Source: Kordia algicida (GTDB lineage Bacteria; Bacteroidota; Bacteroidia; Flavobacteriales; Flavobacteriaceae). From it: DNA of 64,000 bases. The stretch lies in assembly GCF_051013375.1 (NCBI RefSeq), contig NZ_CP142125.1, one strand, 5' to 3'. The position numbers and the translations under genes are program-made. This document shows, piece by piece, positions 34,393-42,154 of this stretch. Within the stretch, counting starts at the first letter, position 1, and each line of letters starts with the position of its first letter. The notes below the pieces were generated by a model. It was not told the origin of the DNA and did not search any database. It saw nothing but the letters and a program-made list of their open reading frames with translations.

Positions 34393-35325
34393 TTATAATG
34401 CATGTCCCGCCGCGACACAAATTCCAAATTCTGCAACTAATAAAATAGTTCCCCAACCTGTTAGACCTGCGACAAACTTTTTTGCTACTTTCTTGAAAGC
34501 CTTTTTTAAAGCTCTCCCTTTTACTTTTTTACCATCTAAAGCATCTCTTAAATCTGCAAGAGAATCTAAACCTAGCGTTGATATTGCACATCCGCTAATT
34601 ATACCCCAATTTTGTGCATTAGCAGTTTGTACACCAAACATAGAAGACATAAGCTCTAATTCATCATTATATACTAATCCTTCAGCTTCAGCTTCTACAA
34701 CTAATATTGCGTGAACTAGAGGAATCATTGCTGATTCATCGGCACCATCTAATGCTTCTACAATATCAGTTTCAGTTAATTCTCTTGATAATAGAAAATT
34801 TCGAGCAGCCTGAATTGCTGGATCCATAGCCTCAACAGTTGGTTCTTGTGGTATATCAAAACACATGCTAAATCCAAATGCTACAGGGTCATTCGCCACA
34901 TTACCTTCATTGTCATCAACTACCACAGGGCGTGTTCCTGAATCGTTCCCTAAGTCGATTACTTCTCCTATCGTATCAACATCAGTCGCATCAATAACAC
35001 CTGTATTTGAAGAACCGTTTGAATCATCTTGATTTAATAATAAACACATCTTAAAAGTAAGGATTTCATCTGTATTTTCCTTTGATAAATCATTTCCTTT
35101 TTTATCTCCTTTATAATTACTTTTTATAATGTTAATTTCTCGTAATTTTTCACTTGATTCATTCAATGCCTCAATAAAACTACTTTTTAATTCTTTATCA
35201 TTTTCATCTTCAAAAGTGCTATCAGTTTGACAAGCCTGAAAAATGAGGACACCTGATAATAGTGTTAGTTTAATCATAAAGATAGCGAACAATCCTTTTC
35301 CAATCCTTTTAATTCCGTTTTTCAT
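34393..35325 (-). CDS. Lipoprotein with cationic C-terminal helix and hydrophobic tail
   Basis: A 310-residue protein from ATG 35325 (MKNGIKRIGKGLFAIFMIKL). A signal peptide with lipobox IFQACQTD puts the lipid Cys at residue 32. The middle is acidic and low-complexity, with a Cys-containing FSMCFDIPQ segment and two helices (AIQAARNFLLSRELTETDIVEAL, MIPLVHAILVVEAEAEGL). The last 47 residues are a strongly cationic helix (KKVKGRALKKAFKKVAKKF) followed by AGLTGWGTILLVAEFGICVAAGHAL, a layout like a class II bacteriocin or pore-forming peptide. This is pattern only. It is the first gene of the minus-strand group ending with the AraC gene. Confidence 0.65.
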   Translation of the reverse strand: MKNGIKRIGKGLFAIFMIKLTLLSGVLIFQACQTDSTFEDENDKELKSSFIEALNESSEKLREINIIKSNYKGDKKGNDLSKENTDEILTFKMCLLLNQDDSNGSSNTGVIDATDVDTIGEVIDLGNDSGTRPVVVDDNEGNVANDPVAFGFSMCFDIPQEPTVEAMDPAIQAARNFLLSRELTETDIVEALDGADESAMIPLVHAILVVEAEAEGLVYNDELELMSSMFGVQTANAQNWGIISGCAISTLGLDSLADLRDALDGKKVKGRALKKAFKKVAKKFVAGLTGWGTILLVAEFGICVAAGHAL

Positions 35326-35443
35326 TATTTTATTAATTTTTAAAATACACCTACTCGTTCGTTTTTCGGTTTCCACGACTGTTTTTTAAAGTGAATAGTG
35401 ACACTTTAACAAACATTTGCTGCGATGTGTATTAAAAAATACC

Positions 35444-35521
35444 TATCTTTGATTTGCAGATTGTAGGCAAATGTTTATTTGTTTACTCAAAAGGCTTTCG
35501 CTGTAGCGGAAGCTTTTTTTA
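35444..35521 (+). ncRNA. Candidate short transcript ending in a terminator
   Basis: TATCTTTG at 35444-35451 is a perfect -7 element; the stretch that follows carries no frame and ends in GCTTTCGC-TGTA-GCGGAAGC with a T run (35494-35521). So a transcript of about 60 bases may start near 35458. It could also be the terminator of readthrough from elsewhere. Confidence 0.4.
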
Positions 35522-35626
35522 TTAAAACTTTTCTTTCAATTAAAATTTATAATATATTTTAGTTGTTAGATTTTTTTGATGATGTAAAATTAGTTCTTAA
35601 TAGTAAGGTAAAGCAAATAATAACAA

Positions 35627-35645
35627 CCTATTTTCAGTGAATTTT
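35627..35645. promoter_or_regulatory. Degenerate copy of the regulator palindrome
   Basis: CCTATTTTC-AGT-GAA at 35627-35641 matches one arm and the first three bases of the second arm of the palindrome at 35714-35734. Possible weak upstream site of the regulator gene. Confidence 0.4.
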
Positions 35646-35704
35646 ACTCAAAAAAATATATAATATTTTGATATTCAGTGCCTTAAAAATAGGTATAGAG
35701 AAAT

Positions 35705-35743
35705 CAATTTCACCCTATTTTCTCAGAAAATAGGGTGAAATTG
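35705..35743. promoter_or_regulatory. Palindromic operator upstream of the TPR-AraC gene
   Basis: Perfect 18-base arms CAATTTCACCCTATTTTC and GAAAATAGGGTGAAATTG around TCA, 34 bases before the ATG at 35777. The inner 21 bases, CCTATTTTC-N3-GAAAATAGG, recur at 37509-37529. It may also fold as RNA. Confidence 0.75.
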
Positions 35744-35776
35744 GAGTTTTGTCCATATTATAAAATGTAAAATTTA

Positions 35777-37480
35777 ATGTTTGGTAAAATTTATTATAAT
35801 ATTTTTTTTCTTTTTTCTTTTATTTTGGTAATGGGGCAACAAAATTCTGTTACTATTAAAATAGATACATTGTCAAATAAAAGCTTTGCAGAATTAAAAG
35901 ATATCTTCTATGAAAATAGTGGTAATTCTTCGATAGCAAGAGATATTGCACAGTTTACACTTCATAAAGCTACAATTGTTAAAGATAACAGAGCCATTGC
36001 AAACAGCTATATTAGATTGTATGCAACGTATTTTAATGACATAGTAAATGGAAAGAAATATTTAGATAGTAGCATTGCAATTTCTGAAAGATACAACCTA
36101 AAAGATTTATTGGCAGAAAGTTATTTTTATAGAGGTAGCTTACATTATTACTCAGGAAAAGATGAAGAGGCTTCATATGATTTCTTAAAAGCTAAATCTT
36201 ATGTTACTGAAAAAGAAGGAATCTACTATAAAATTATTTTCAATATAGGTATTTTAAAAGTAGATATTGGGAAAAATGAAGAGGCTATACAATTATTTGA
36301 AGAATGCCTAAAATATGATTTAGCCAATGGAAGAGACAAAACAAGAAAACAAGACTTCTCGGAAACCCTCTACGCATTTTCGACTGCTTACACAAATATT
36401 AAGCTACATGACTCAGCGACAAAATATTCAACAAAAGGGTATAAATTTGCAAAAAAATTAAATGACTCTTCTCATTTAATGTTTACTTATATTGAAGGTA
36501 ATAATAAGTTTTTTCAGAAAATGTACAGAGAATCTAAAGATAGTTTACTAAAATCCATCCCATACCTTGCTGAAATTGAAGATTTTCCTAATCTTGCTAT
36601 AGCATATCATTATTTAGGGAAAATAAATGAGATACAAAGTAATGAGGAAAAAATGATATCATATTTCAAAAAAGTAGATAGTATTTTTGATGAAACTGGA
36701 TATGCTTACCCTGAAACACGGAAATCTTATGAATCCCTAATACGCTATTACGAAAAAAATAATGATTCTGAGAATCAATTATTTTATGTGAAAAAATTGC
36801 TACATATAGACAGTATTTTAAACAACAGATATCGTAATATAAGCACTTCAATACATGAGGAATTTGATACTAAAAACCTTTTAATTGAAAAGGATTTTTT
36901 AGAATCAAAACTTAAAAGATCAGAAGAATTTGGAAACAAATCTAGAAGAAATATTTATATTCTAATTACACTATTATTAGGTTTATCTACTATATTGATT
37001 TACAATTATAAAAAAAGAAAAAAATATAAAAAGAAGTTTCTTGAATTAATGAAGCTGACAGATACACCTATATCTAGTGAAGAGGAAACTAGAGTTGACA
37101 ACGAACCTATTTCTGATTTAGACTTAAACGAAGAAACTATTAATAGTATATTAAATAAATTAAAAAGTTTTGAAGGAGAAAAGGGCTTTTTACAAAAAGG
37201 TATTACATTAAATTTAGTAGCTAAAAAGTGCGACACAAATTCTAAATATTTGTCAAAAATCATTAATAAACATAAAGAAAATAACTTTCGTAATTATATA
37301 AACAGTTTGAGAATCGAATATGTAGTGAAGGAACTTAAAGAGAATAGAAACTTTAGAAAGTACACTGTTAAAGCAATAGCTGATGAAGCAGGTTTTTCTA
37401 ATAGTGAATCTTATTCTAGAGCTTTTTATAAATTCACAGGAATTCACACATCATATTTTATAAAAAATATAAATCACTGA
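35777..37480 (+). CDS. TPR-containing membrane-anchored AraC-family regulator
   Basis: A 567-residue protein. Signal peptide or N-terminal anchor (IYYNIFFLFSFILVMGQ), then about 350 residues of TPR-like helices outside (LAESYFYRGSLHYYSGKDEEASYDFLKAKSYV and similar). A transmembrane helix follows at about 398-415 (NIYILITLLLGLSTILIYN), and a C-terminal AraC domain of about 105 residues (ITLNLVAKKCDTNSKYLSKIINKHKE and FRKYTVKAIADEAGFSNSESYSRAF). It resembles Bacteroidetes one-component sensors. It is autoregulated, if the palindrome 34 bases before the start is its binding site, and the same palindrome precedes the peptide/protease genes downstream. This domain is paralogous to that of the 32497 regulator. 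Confidence 0.88.
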   Translation: MFGKIYYNIFFLFSFILVMGQQNSVTIKIDTLSNKSFAELKDIFYENSGNSSIARDIAQFTLHKATIVKDNRAIANSYIRLYATYFNDIVNGKKYLDSSIAISERYNLKDLLAESYFYRGSLHYYSGKDEEASYDFLKAKSYVTEKEGIYYKIIFNIGILKVDIGKNEEAIQLFEECLKYDLANGRDKTRKQDFSETLYAFSTAYTNIKLHDSATKYSTKGYKFAKKLNDSSHLMFTYIEGNNKFFQKMYRESKDSLLKSIPYLAEIEDFPNLAIAYHYLGKINEIQSNEEKMISYFKKVDSIFDETGYAYPETRKSYESLIRYYEKNNDSENQLFYVKKLLHIDSILNNRYRNISTSIHEEFDTKNLLIEKDFLESKLKRSEEFGNKSRRNIYILITLLLGLSTILIYNYKKRKKYKKKFLELMKLTDTPISSEEETRVDNEPISDLDLNEETINSILNKLKSFEGEKGFLQKGITLNLVAKKCDTNSKYLSKIINKHKENNFRNYINSLRIEYVVKELKENRNFRKYTVKAIADEAGFSNSESYSRAFYKFTGIHTSYFIKNINH

Positions 37481-37508
37481 TAATCATTAATAAAATAAAT
37501 AAAAATGA

Positions 37509-37529
37509 CCTATTTTCACGGAAAATAGG
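37509..37529. promoter_or_regulatory. Second copy of the regulator palindrome, before the peptide/protease genes
   Basis: CCTATTTTC-ACG-GAAAATAGG; 9-base arms, same as the core of 35714-35734. It lies 78 bases before the ATG of the GG-leader peptide and 28 bases after the regulator's stop. Confidence 0.7.
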
Positions 37530-37607
37530 GATGTAGTTGGAAAAAACGATCAATTCTGATGATGAATACCATAAATTTACATCAAACAAAAATTAAAGAA
37601 CAAAATT

Positions 37608-37823
37608 ATGAAGAAACAAAGAAAATTAAAGTTATTAATTACCAAAGTGTCTAATTTAAATAATTCAGTTTATAACATATATGGAGGAAACACTGACGCA
37701 AATTGTGAAACAACTGACTGTGATGCTACTAATCATGATACTTGTGGTTGTGGTGGTGCAGGAAAGACAAAGTCTACTTCCGTAAAAGTACAATGTTTCA
37801 CAACTACACCCAATATTTGTTAA
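37608..37823 (+). CDS. GG-leader Cys/Thr-rich peptide (lanthipeptide-type precursor)
   Basis: A 71-residue peptide. The leader MKKQRKLKLLITKVSNLNN...YNIYGG ends in GG at residues 26-27. The core of 44 residues has six Cys and many Thr/Ser: NTDANCETTDCDATNHDTCG then CGGAGKTKSTSVKVQC then FTTTPNIC. This composition suits ring formation (thioether) or disulfides. The first gene after the second regulator palindrome; the subtilase gene begins 66 bases after it, with only a TAATTTAAT(GGG)TAAATTAATT-type inverted repeat between. No LanB or LanC is nearby, so modification enzymes, if any, lie elsewhere. Confidence 0.75.
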   Translation: MKKQRKLKLLITKVSNLNNSVYNIYGGNTDANCETTDCDATNHDTCGCGGAGKTKSTSVKVQCFTTTPNIC

Positions 37824-37889
37824 AAATAAATAACTTATTAATTTAATGGGTAAATTAATTAATTTACCCATTTTTCAATATAACTAACA

Positions 37890-39581
37890 ATGTCAATGAA
37901 AATATATAATTTAATTATTCTATCAATAATGCTTTTACTTTCAACGTCATGTAAATCTCAGTCTTTTAGACCAGAAACCTCTGTTAATAATTCTAAAATC
38001 ATTGAAAAAAGAGTGAATTTAACAGAAGATGAGATTAAAAATTGGCAACATAAAAGTTTTTCAAAAGATACAATTTTTGGTATTAGTTCTGAATTAGCTT
38101 ATGATTTTATAGAAGGGAAAAAAGGGATGGAAATAATAGTTGCAATCATTGACCTAGAAGTAAATATTAACCATAGAGACTTAAAAAATAAAATTTGGAT
38201 AAATACGGATGAAATACCAAACAATAACATCGATGATGATAAAAATGGATATGTAGATGACATAAATGGTTGGAATTTTTTGGGAACAAAAAAAAATGAT
38301 CCCACCATACATCACAAAAGTACAGCAGTAAGAATACTTAAAAAATACAAACACTTCAAAAATTTAGATGAGTCAAATATAGAGTCTAAGGACTTAAAAG
38401 TCTATAGATTATATAAAAGAGCCGAAAAATACCAAAAGGAGAAAATTGAAGAAGCAAAATTAAATCTCGAATATTTTCAAGGATTTAAAGAAAGGTACTT
38501 AAAACTCAAAGATACAATGAATGTATTATTTAATAAAAAAGATTTTACACTAGAAGAACTAGATTCTTTATATAAAAAAAATACTGATACAATAATTAAG
38601 CAAAAATTAGCAAGTACCCGATATTTAATTAAAAATGGAATTGATGAAAAAAGAATAAATCAAATTCTTAATATTCATAAGAATAATATAGAGAAAACTT
38701 ATAATATAGAACATTTTGATAGGCTAACTAACGACGATTTAAATGATATAAATGATTCTATATATGGTAACAATAATGTCTTTGGAAATGCAAAAATGGA
38801 TCATGGAACAAAAGTAGCAGGGATCATTGCCGCAAACAGAGATAACGAAGATGGAATTATTGGAATTGTAGATAATATAAAAATTATGCCAATAATAATT
38901 TCTAGTTATGGAAATGAAAATGATAAGGATATTGCATTAGCTATAAGATATGCAGTTAATAATGGTGCGAAAATTATCAATATGAGTATTGGAAAAGAAT
39001 TTTCAATAAATGAAAAATGGATCAGTGATGCAATAAAATACGCTGAGAAAAAGGATGTTTTAATAGTATCAGCGGCAGGAAATGAAGGATTAAATTTAGA
39101 TGATAAAAAAAATTATTATTATCCTAATGACATGGATGAAAATAAAAATGAAATTTTAAATAATTTCATTGCAGTTGGTTCTTCAAACTATTCAAACGAA
39201 TTAATCTCAAATTATACAAACTATGGAAAAAAAACAGTTGACATTTTTGCTCCTGGAGAAGATATAAAAGTTCTTACTTGGAATGGTGTTGATACTGATT
39301 CAGGATCGTCTCTTTCATGTGCTATTGTATCGGGTGTTGTTGCTTTGATCAGATCATACTTTCCTAATTTAAATGTCATAGAGGTAAAAAATATAATTTT
39401 AAAATCGGGAATTTCCAAAAATATAATGGTTTACAAACCTAGTCCTGAAGGTAAAGAGAAAGATGATAATAAAGTCCCTTTCAGCTCCCTATCAAAATCA
39501 GGAAAAATAGTCAATGCTTACAATGCACTACTCATGGCGGAAGAAGTCTCTAAAAAGAAGAAAAAGAAAAAACGTAAATAA
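37890..39581 (+). CDS. S8 subtilase lipoprotein
   Basis: A 563-residue subtilisin-family protease with a lipobox (LLSTSCKSQ, Cys21). Catalytic residues: Asp88 in IVAIIDLEV, His305 in DHGTKVAGIIAANRDNEDG, oxyanion Asn in SAAGNEG and Ser474 in GSSLSCAIVSGVVAL. The 217-residue stretch between Asp and His is long and helical, an insertion seen in some Bacteroidetes subtilases. A Lys-rich tail (KKKKKKRK) ends it. Starts at ATG 37890 (or 37896). It follows the Cys/Thr-rich peptide gene by 66 bases on the same strand; the likely role is removal of the leader or a later cut, as LanP-type subtilases do, though GG sites are usually cut by C39 peptidases. Confidence 0.85.
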   Translation: MSMKIYNLIILSIMLLLSTSCKSQSFRPETSVNNSKIIEKRVNLTEDEIKNWQHKSFSKDTIFGISSELAYDFIEGKKGMEIIVAIIDLEVNINHRDLKNKIWINTDEIPNNNIDDDKNGYVDDINGWNFLGTKKNDPTIHHKSTAVRILKKYKHFKNLDESNIESKDLKVYRLYKRAEKYQKEKIEEAKLNLEYFQGFKERYLKLKDTMNVLFNKKDFTLEELDSLYKKNTDTIIKQKLASTRYLIKNGIDEKRINQILNIHKNNIEKTYNIEHFDRLTNDDLNDINDSIYGNNNVFGNAKMDHGTKVAGIIAANRDNEDGIIGIVDNIKIMPIIISSYGNENDKDIALAIRYAVNNGAKIINMSIGKEFSINEKWISDAIKYAEKKDVLIVSAAGNEGLNLDDKKNYYYPNDMDENKNEILNNFIAVGSSNYSNELISNYTNYGKKTVDIFAPGEDIKVLTWNGVDTDSGSSLSCAIVSGVVALIRSYFPNLNVIEVKNIILKSGISKNIMVYKPSPEGKEKDDNKVPFSSLSKSGKIVNAYNALLMAEEVSKKKKKKKRK

Positions 39582-39594
39582 TTAAAAAGTTATC

Positions 39595-40107
39595 ATGTAT
39601 ATAATTTGGACACTCATAAATACGGCATTAGTCATCCTGTTTTGGGCATTAGTATTAACGCTATTCTCCAAAGGAAAAAAATTATTTGACAACAAATACG
39701 GCAATGCTATTATTGTACTATTTGTAATTGGCGTTATCGGTATGTTGAGCTTTAAGGAAATTGATGTTAACGACAATAGGTACGTTTCAAAAACGAAAAT
39801 AGATCAAAAAGATCGTGATAAAATAATATCAATAAACAAACGATTGGAAAAAAATAGCGCTTTTCATATATCACTACACGCACGGTATTTGGAAGAAACC
39901 GATAAAGCCACCCTATTAAGCGGATATGCAACTAGAAGTGGTTTTACATCAGGGTTTCAATGGAAATCAGGTGCAGTTGTGATTAATAAAAATAAAACTG
40001 GAGAAATAACGTATCAGGCTACAGGAATATTAAAGTGGAATTTACTAGGAATTAATATCTATACAGAAAGTAAATATTACGAAGGTACACTCAAGGAAGC
40101 TCCGTAG
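39595..40107 (+). CDS. Membrane protein of unknown function
   Basis: A 170-residue protein with two membrane helices (IIWTLINTALVILFWALVLTLF and AIIVLFVIGVIGMLSF) and a soluble C-terminal domain rich in beta strands (SGYATRSGFTSGFQWKSGAVVINK, GEITYQATGILKWNLLGINI). It is 14 bases after the subtilase stop, so probably in the same operon. I recognise no family. It could be an immunity or transport helper for the peptide unit; position only. Confidence 0.6.
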   Translation: MYIIWTLINTALVILFWALVLTLFSKGKKLFDNKYGNAIIVLFVIGVIGMLSFKEIDVNDNRYVSKTKIDQKDRDKIISINKRLEKNSAFHISLHARYLEETDKATLLSGYATRSGFTSGFQWKSGAVVINKNKTGEITYQATGILKWNLLGINIYTESKYYEGTLKEAP

Positions 40108-40187
40108 TTAAACTTGTAATTAACGAGAGCTTGACATAAATGTATTCAAAATTTTATCCAAGTAATTTTATCTCGCAACGATATTAA

Positions 40188-41747
40188 CTACCGCACCAAA
40201 TGAATACTAATTGTAGCAATTTCATCACTCGGAAAACAATAGGAATGTGTTGGGTCAATCGTAATTCCCGCTTTTGAAATCGCTTCCAAAAACACATCCA
40301 ACTCTACAATATACTGATCGGAAAAACCATGTGTCACATCATACGCCGTACAAGGTGTTCTGCCTAAATTCATCGCAACAGTATCTGGAGAAACGGTATG
40401 CAATTCAATAAACAACAAACCATGATGTTGAATATACGGTTTCCACTTTTCAAAGTGTTCTACCAAGCTCTGCGCAACGTCACTATTATGCAATTGCTTT
40501 CCACGATGTGCAAATGCTCCTGTTGACAATAAATTCCCCGTATACGAAGCTTTAGGTACATTAAACGGTCGGTTATGATCTAAAAAAGAACGCACATTCA
40601 GTAATTCTCCCAACTTTACATTGTACAATTCTTGTAGCTTCCTATCAATTTCCGCAGGATTTCCAATATCGCCCCAAACAACTTCCGCCCAAACATTCGC
40701 TTTCTCTAAATTTCGTTTCGTACTCAACAACGCTTCCTTATTATAATCAGCACCAATCAAAATTAATTTATTGTTGCTTAAGTCATCTTTGCGTTGGGTT
40801 TTATTCCAAATTAAATCAAAAATATGCTCTAGCAATGCGCCATTTCCACAACCAACATCAATAATTCCTTTCGGTTGTTCGGCAAGTGGTTTGTTAAAAA
40901 TATCGACCAAAACAGCATCAAACTTATTAAAATAAGTTGCATGACTGCCGCCACTTCCCCAAACATTCATACCACGAAACACGTGCTGTTCATTTCCTAA
41001 ATGATCTTGCTTAAAAAACGGTAAAAAATCTCCAGTCAAATACGTTTCCATATGGTTCATAATAGGAATGTACGAAGTAGTAACACCGTACGCATAACTC
41101 TTAGCAAACAAAAATTTTCCTTTTTTAGTAAGTCCATTATCATCATACAAATCTAGCAAGCGCAACACTTTTTGAAGCGACTCATCTTTCAAAAAACGAA
41201 CGGTTTCAATATTTTCTAAATCACCGTGATATCCCAAATATACCAACATCGGCGCTAGCAAAACTCCTTCCAAATGCACAGCAATCTCTACCTTAAAATA
41301 TGCATCAGTTTGCAAGGCTTTCTTCGCATTTGCCAAATAAGCAGCAAACGCAAGCAAATAATCTGTTCTCAACGATGAAAATTTAAAAGGACTTTTAAAA
41401 AGTTCATAATAATGATGAAACAACGCTTCAAAATATACGTAATGTGTAATGTGTCGCTGAAAGGCAATAAACTTTGCGGTAGTTTCAATGCGAACAGCTT
41501 CTTGCGTTACCTCATAATTCAAAATTCCTTGCGAGGACAAACTACGCAAAGCAACATTTAAATATCCTGAGTGAAATTGTGGAAACTTTTCAAGAAGAAA
41601 GGAAAGAGAAGTTGATTTTTCAGAAGCTAAAAAATCAAAAACGGCATGGCGTTCCAACACAGCAATACTCGCGGTAATGGCAATGCCATCTTGATGTTTA
41701 AATAAAAGTGATCTAAATGCCCGTTTTTCTTCTCTGGTTAAGTTCAT
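40188..41747 (-). CDS. SAM-dependent methyltransferase (class I, with N-terminal helical region)
   Basis: A 519-residue protein. An N-terminal winged-helix/dimerisation-like region (LTREEKRAFRSLLFKHQDGIAITASIAVLERHAVFDFLASEKSTS) is followed by a class I methyltransferase fold with GIIDVGCGNGALLEHI (motif I, SAM binding), LILIGADYNKEALLSTKRNL (motif II) and a later EWGDIG-type loop (EVVWGDIGNPAEID). Similar proteins occur in Bacteroidetes beside natural product or lipid genes. It could methylate a small molecule; substrate unknown. A hairpin terminator separates it from the GG-leader peptide gene upstream on the same strand, so coupling is uncertain. Confidence 0.8.
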   Translation of the reverse strand: MNLTREEKRAFRSLLFKHQDGIAITASIAVLERHAVFDFLASEKSTSLSFLLEKFPQFHSGYLNVALRSLSSQGILNYEVTQEAVRIETTAKFIAFQRHITHYVYFEALFHHYYELFKSPFKFSSLRTDYLLAFAAYLANAKKALQTDAYFKVEIAVHLEGVLLAPMLVYLGYHGDLENIETVRFLKDESLQKVLRLLDLYDDNGLTKKGKFLFAKSYAYGVTTSYIPIMNHMETYLTGDFLPFFKQDHLGNEQHVFRGMNVWGSGGSHATYFNKFDAVLVDIFNKPLAEQPKGIIDVGCGNGALLEHIFDLIWNKTQRKDDLSNNKLILIGADYNKEALLSTKRNLEKANVWAEVVWGDIGNPAEIDRKLQELYNVKLGELLNVRSFLDHNRPFNVPKASYTGNLLSTGAFAHRGKQLHNSDVAQSLVEHFEKWKPYIQHHGLLFIELHTVSPDTVAMNLGRTPCTAYDVTHGFSDQYIVELDVFLEAISKAGITIDPTHSYCFPSDEIATISIHLVR

Positions 41748-41788
41748 ATCTCTTAAAGATACAGAATTTTAAAATGCAGTTAAAAGAA

Positions 41789-41822
41789 AAAGAACTGAAG
41801 AATTCGTATCTTCAGTTCTTTT
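41789..41822. terminator. Bidirectional terminator between the peptide and the methyltransferase genes
   Basis: Perfect 11-base arms AGAACTGAAGA and TCTTCAGTTCT around ATTCGTA, with A/T tracts on both sides. Confidence 0.85.
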
Positions 41823-41852
41823 AAAAAAAGCTTATATGCTAAAATTTATATA

Positions 41853-42044
41853 CTAAGTTGGTATATCACATACGTCTCCTGGAAATTTAGTTGGTGGAAG
41901 AGGTTCTGGCTCTGGAGGAATAGGGCAAAACTTTACGGTTTCTGGCCAAAAAGAATCGTCTCCTCCATGTACTTTTTGTAATCCCTCTAAACTAGAAATC
42001 GTTTTTTTGTGTAACGATAAATTTTTTAATGTTTGTTTCTTCAT
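41853..42044 (-). CDS. GG-leader peptide, Pro/Cys core
   Basis: A 63-residue peptide. The leader MKKQTLKNLSLHKKTISSL...VHGG has the same L-x-L-x-K-x-TI-x-x-L motif as the peptides at 13407 and 37608 and ends at GG (residues 27-28). The core of 35 residues is acidic and Pro-rich with two Cys (FCPIPPEPEPLPPTKFPGDVCD), a single likely ring or disulfide. On the minus strand upstream of the methyltransferase, but with a terminator in between, and with its own promoter at 42087-42094. An oligopeptide ABC ATPase gene lies further upstream. Confidence 0.65.
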   Translation of the reverse strand: MKKQTLKNLSLHKKTISSLEGLQKVHGGDDSFWPETVKFCPIPPEPEPLPPTKFPGDVCDIPT

Positions 42045-42086
42045 GATATAACGTTATTTATGTGTGTATCATAAAATTAAATGCTA

Positions 42087-42094
42087 CAAAAGTA
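42087..42094 (-). promoter_or_regulatory. Promoter -7 element of the GG-leader peptide
   Basis: On the minus strand TACTTTTG matches TAnnTTTG; transcription would start near 42081, 37 bases before the ATG. Confidence 0.45.
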
Positions 42095-42154
42095 GTGTAC
42101 AAGACTGAGTTTCTGAAAAGTTGTTTTGAGTTGTTGTAATAGAAAAAAGTAAAA

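Noticed and set aside
37838..37875. Inverted repeat between peptide and subtilase as a strong terminator
   Set aside because: The repeat is pure A/T with no G/C-rich stem and ends in few Ts, so it is unlikely to stop transcription; at most an attenuator.
40188..42044. Methyltransferase and GG-leader peptide as one biosynthetic operon
   Set aside because: A perfect bidirectional terminator lies between them, so co-transcription is doubtful; kept as neighbours only.
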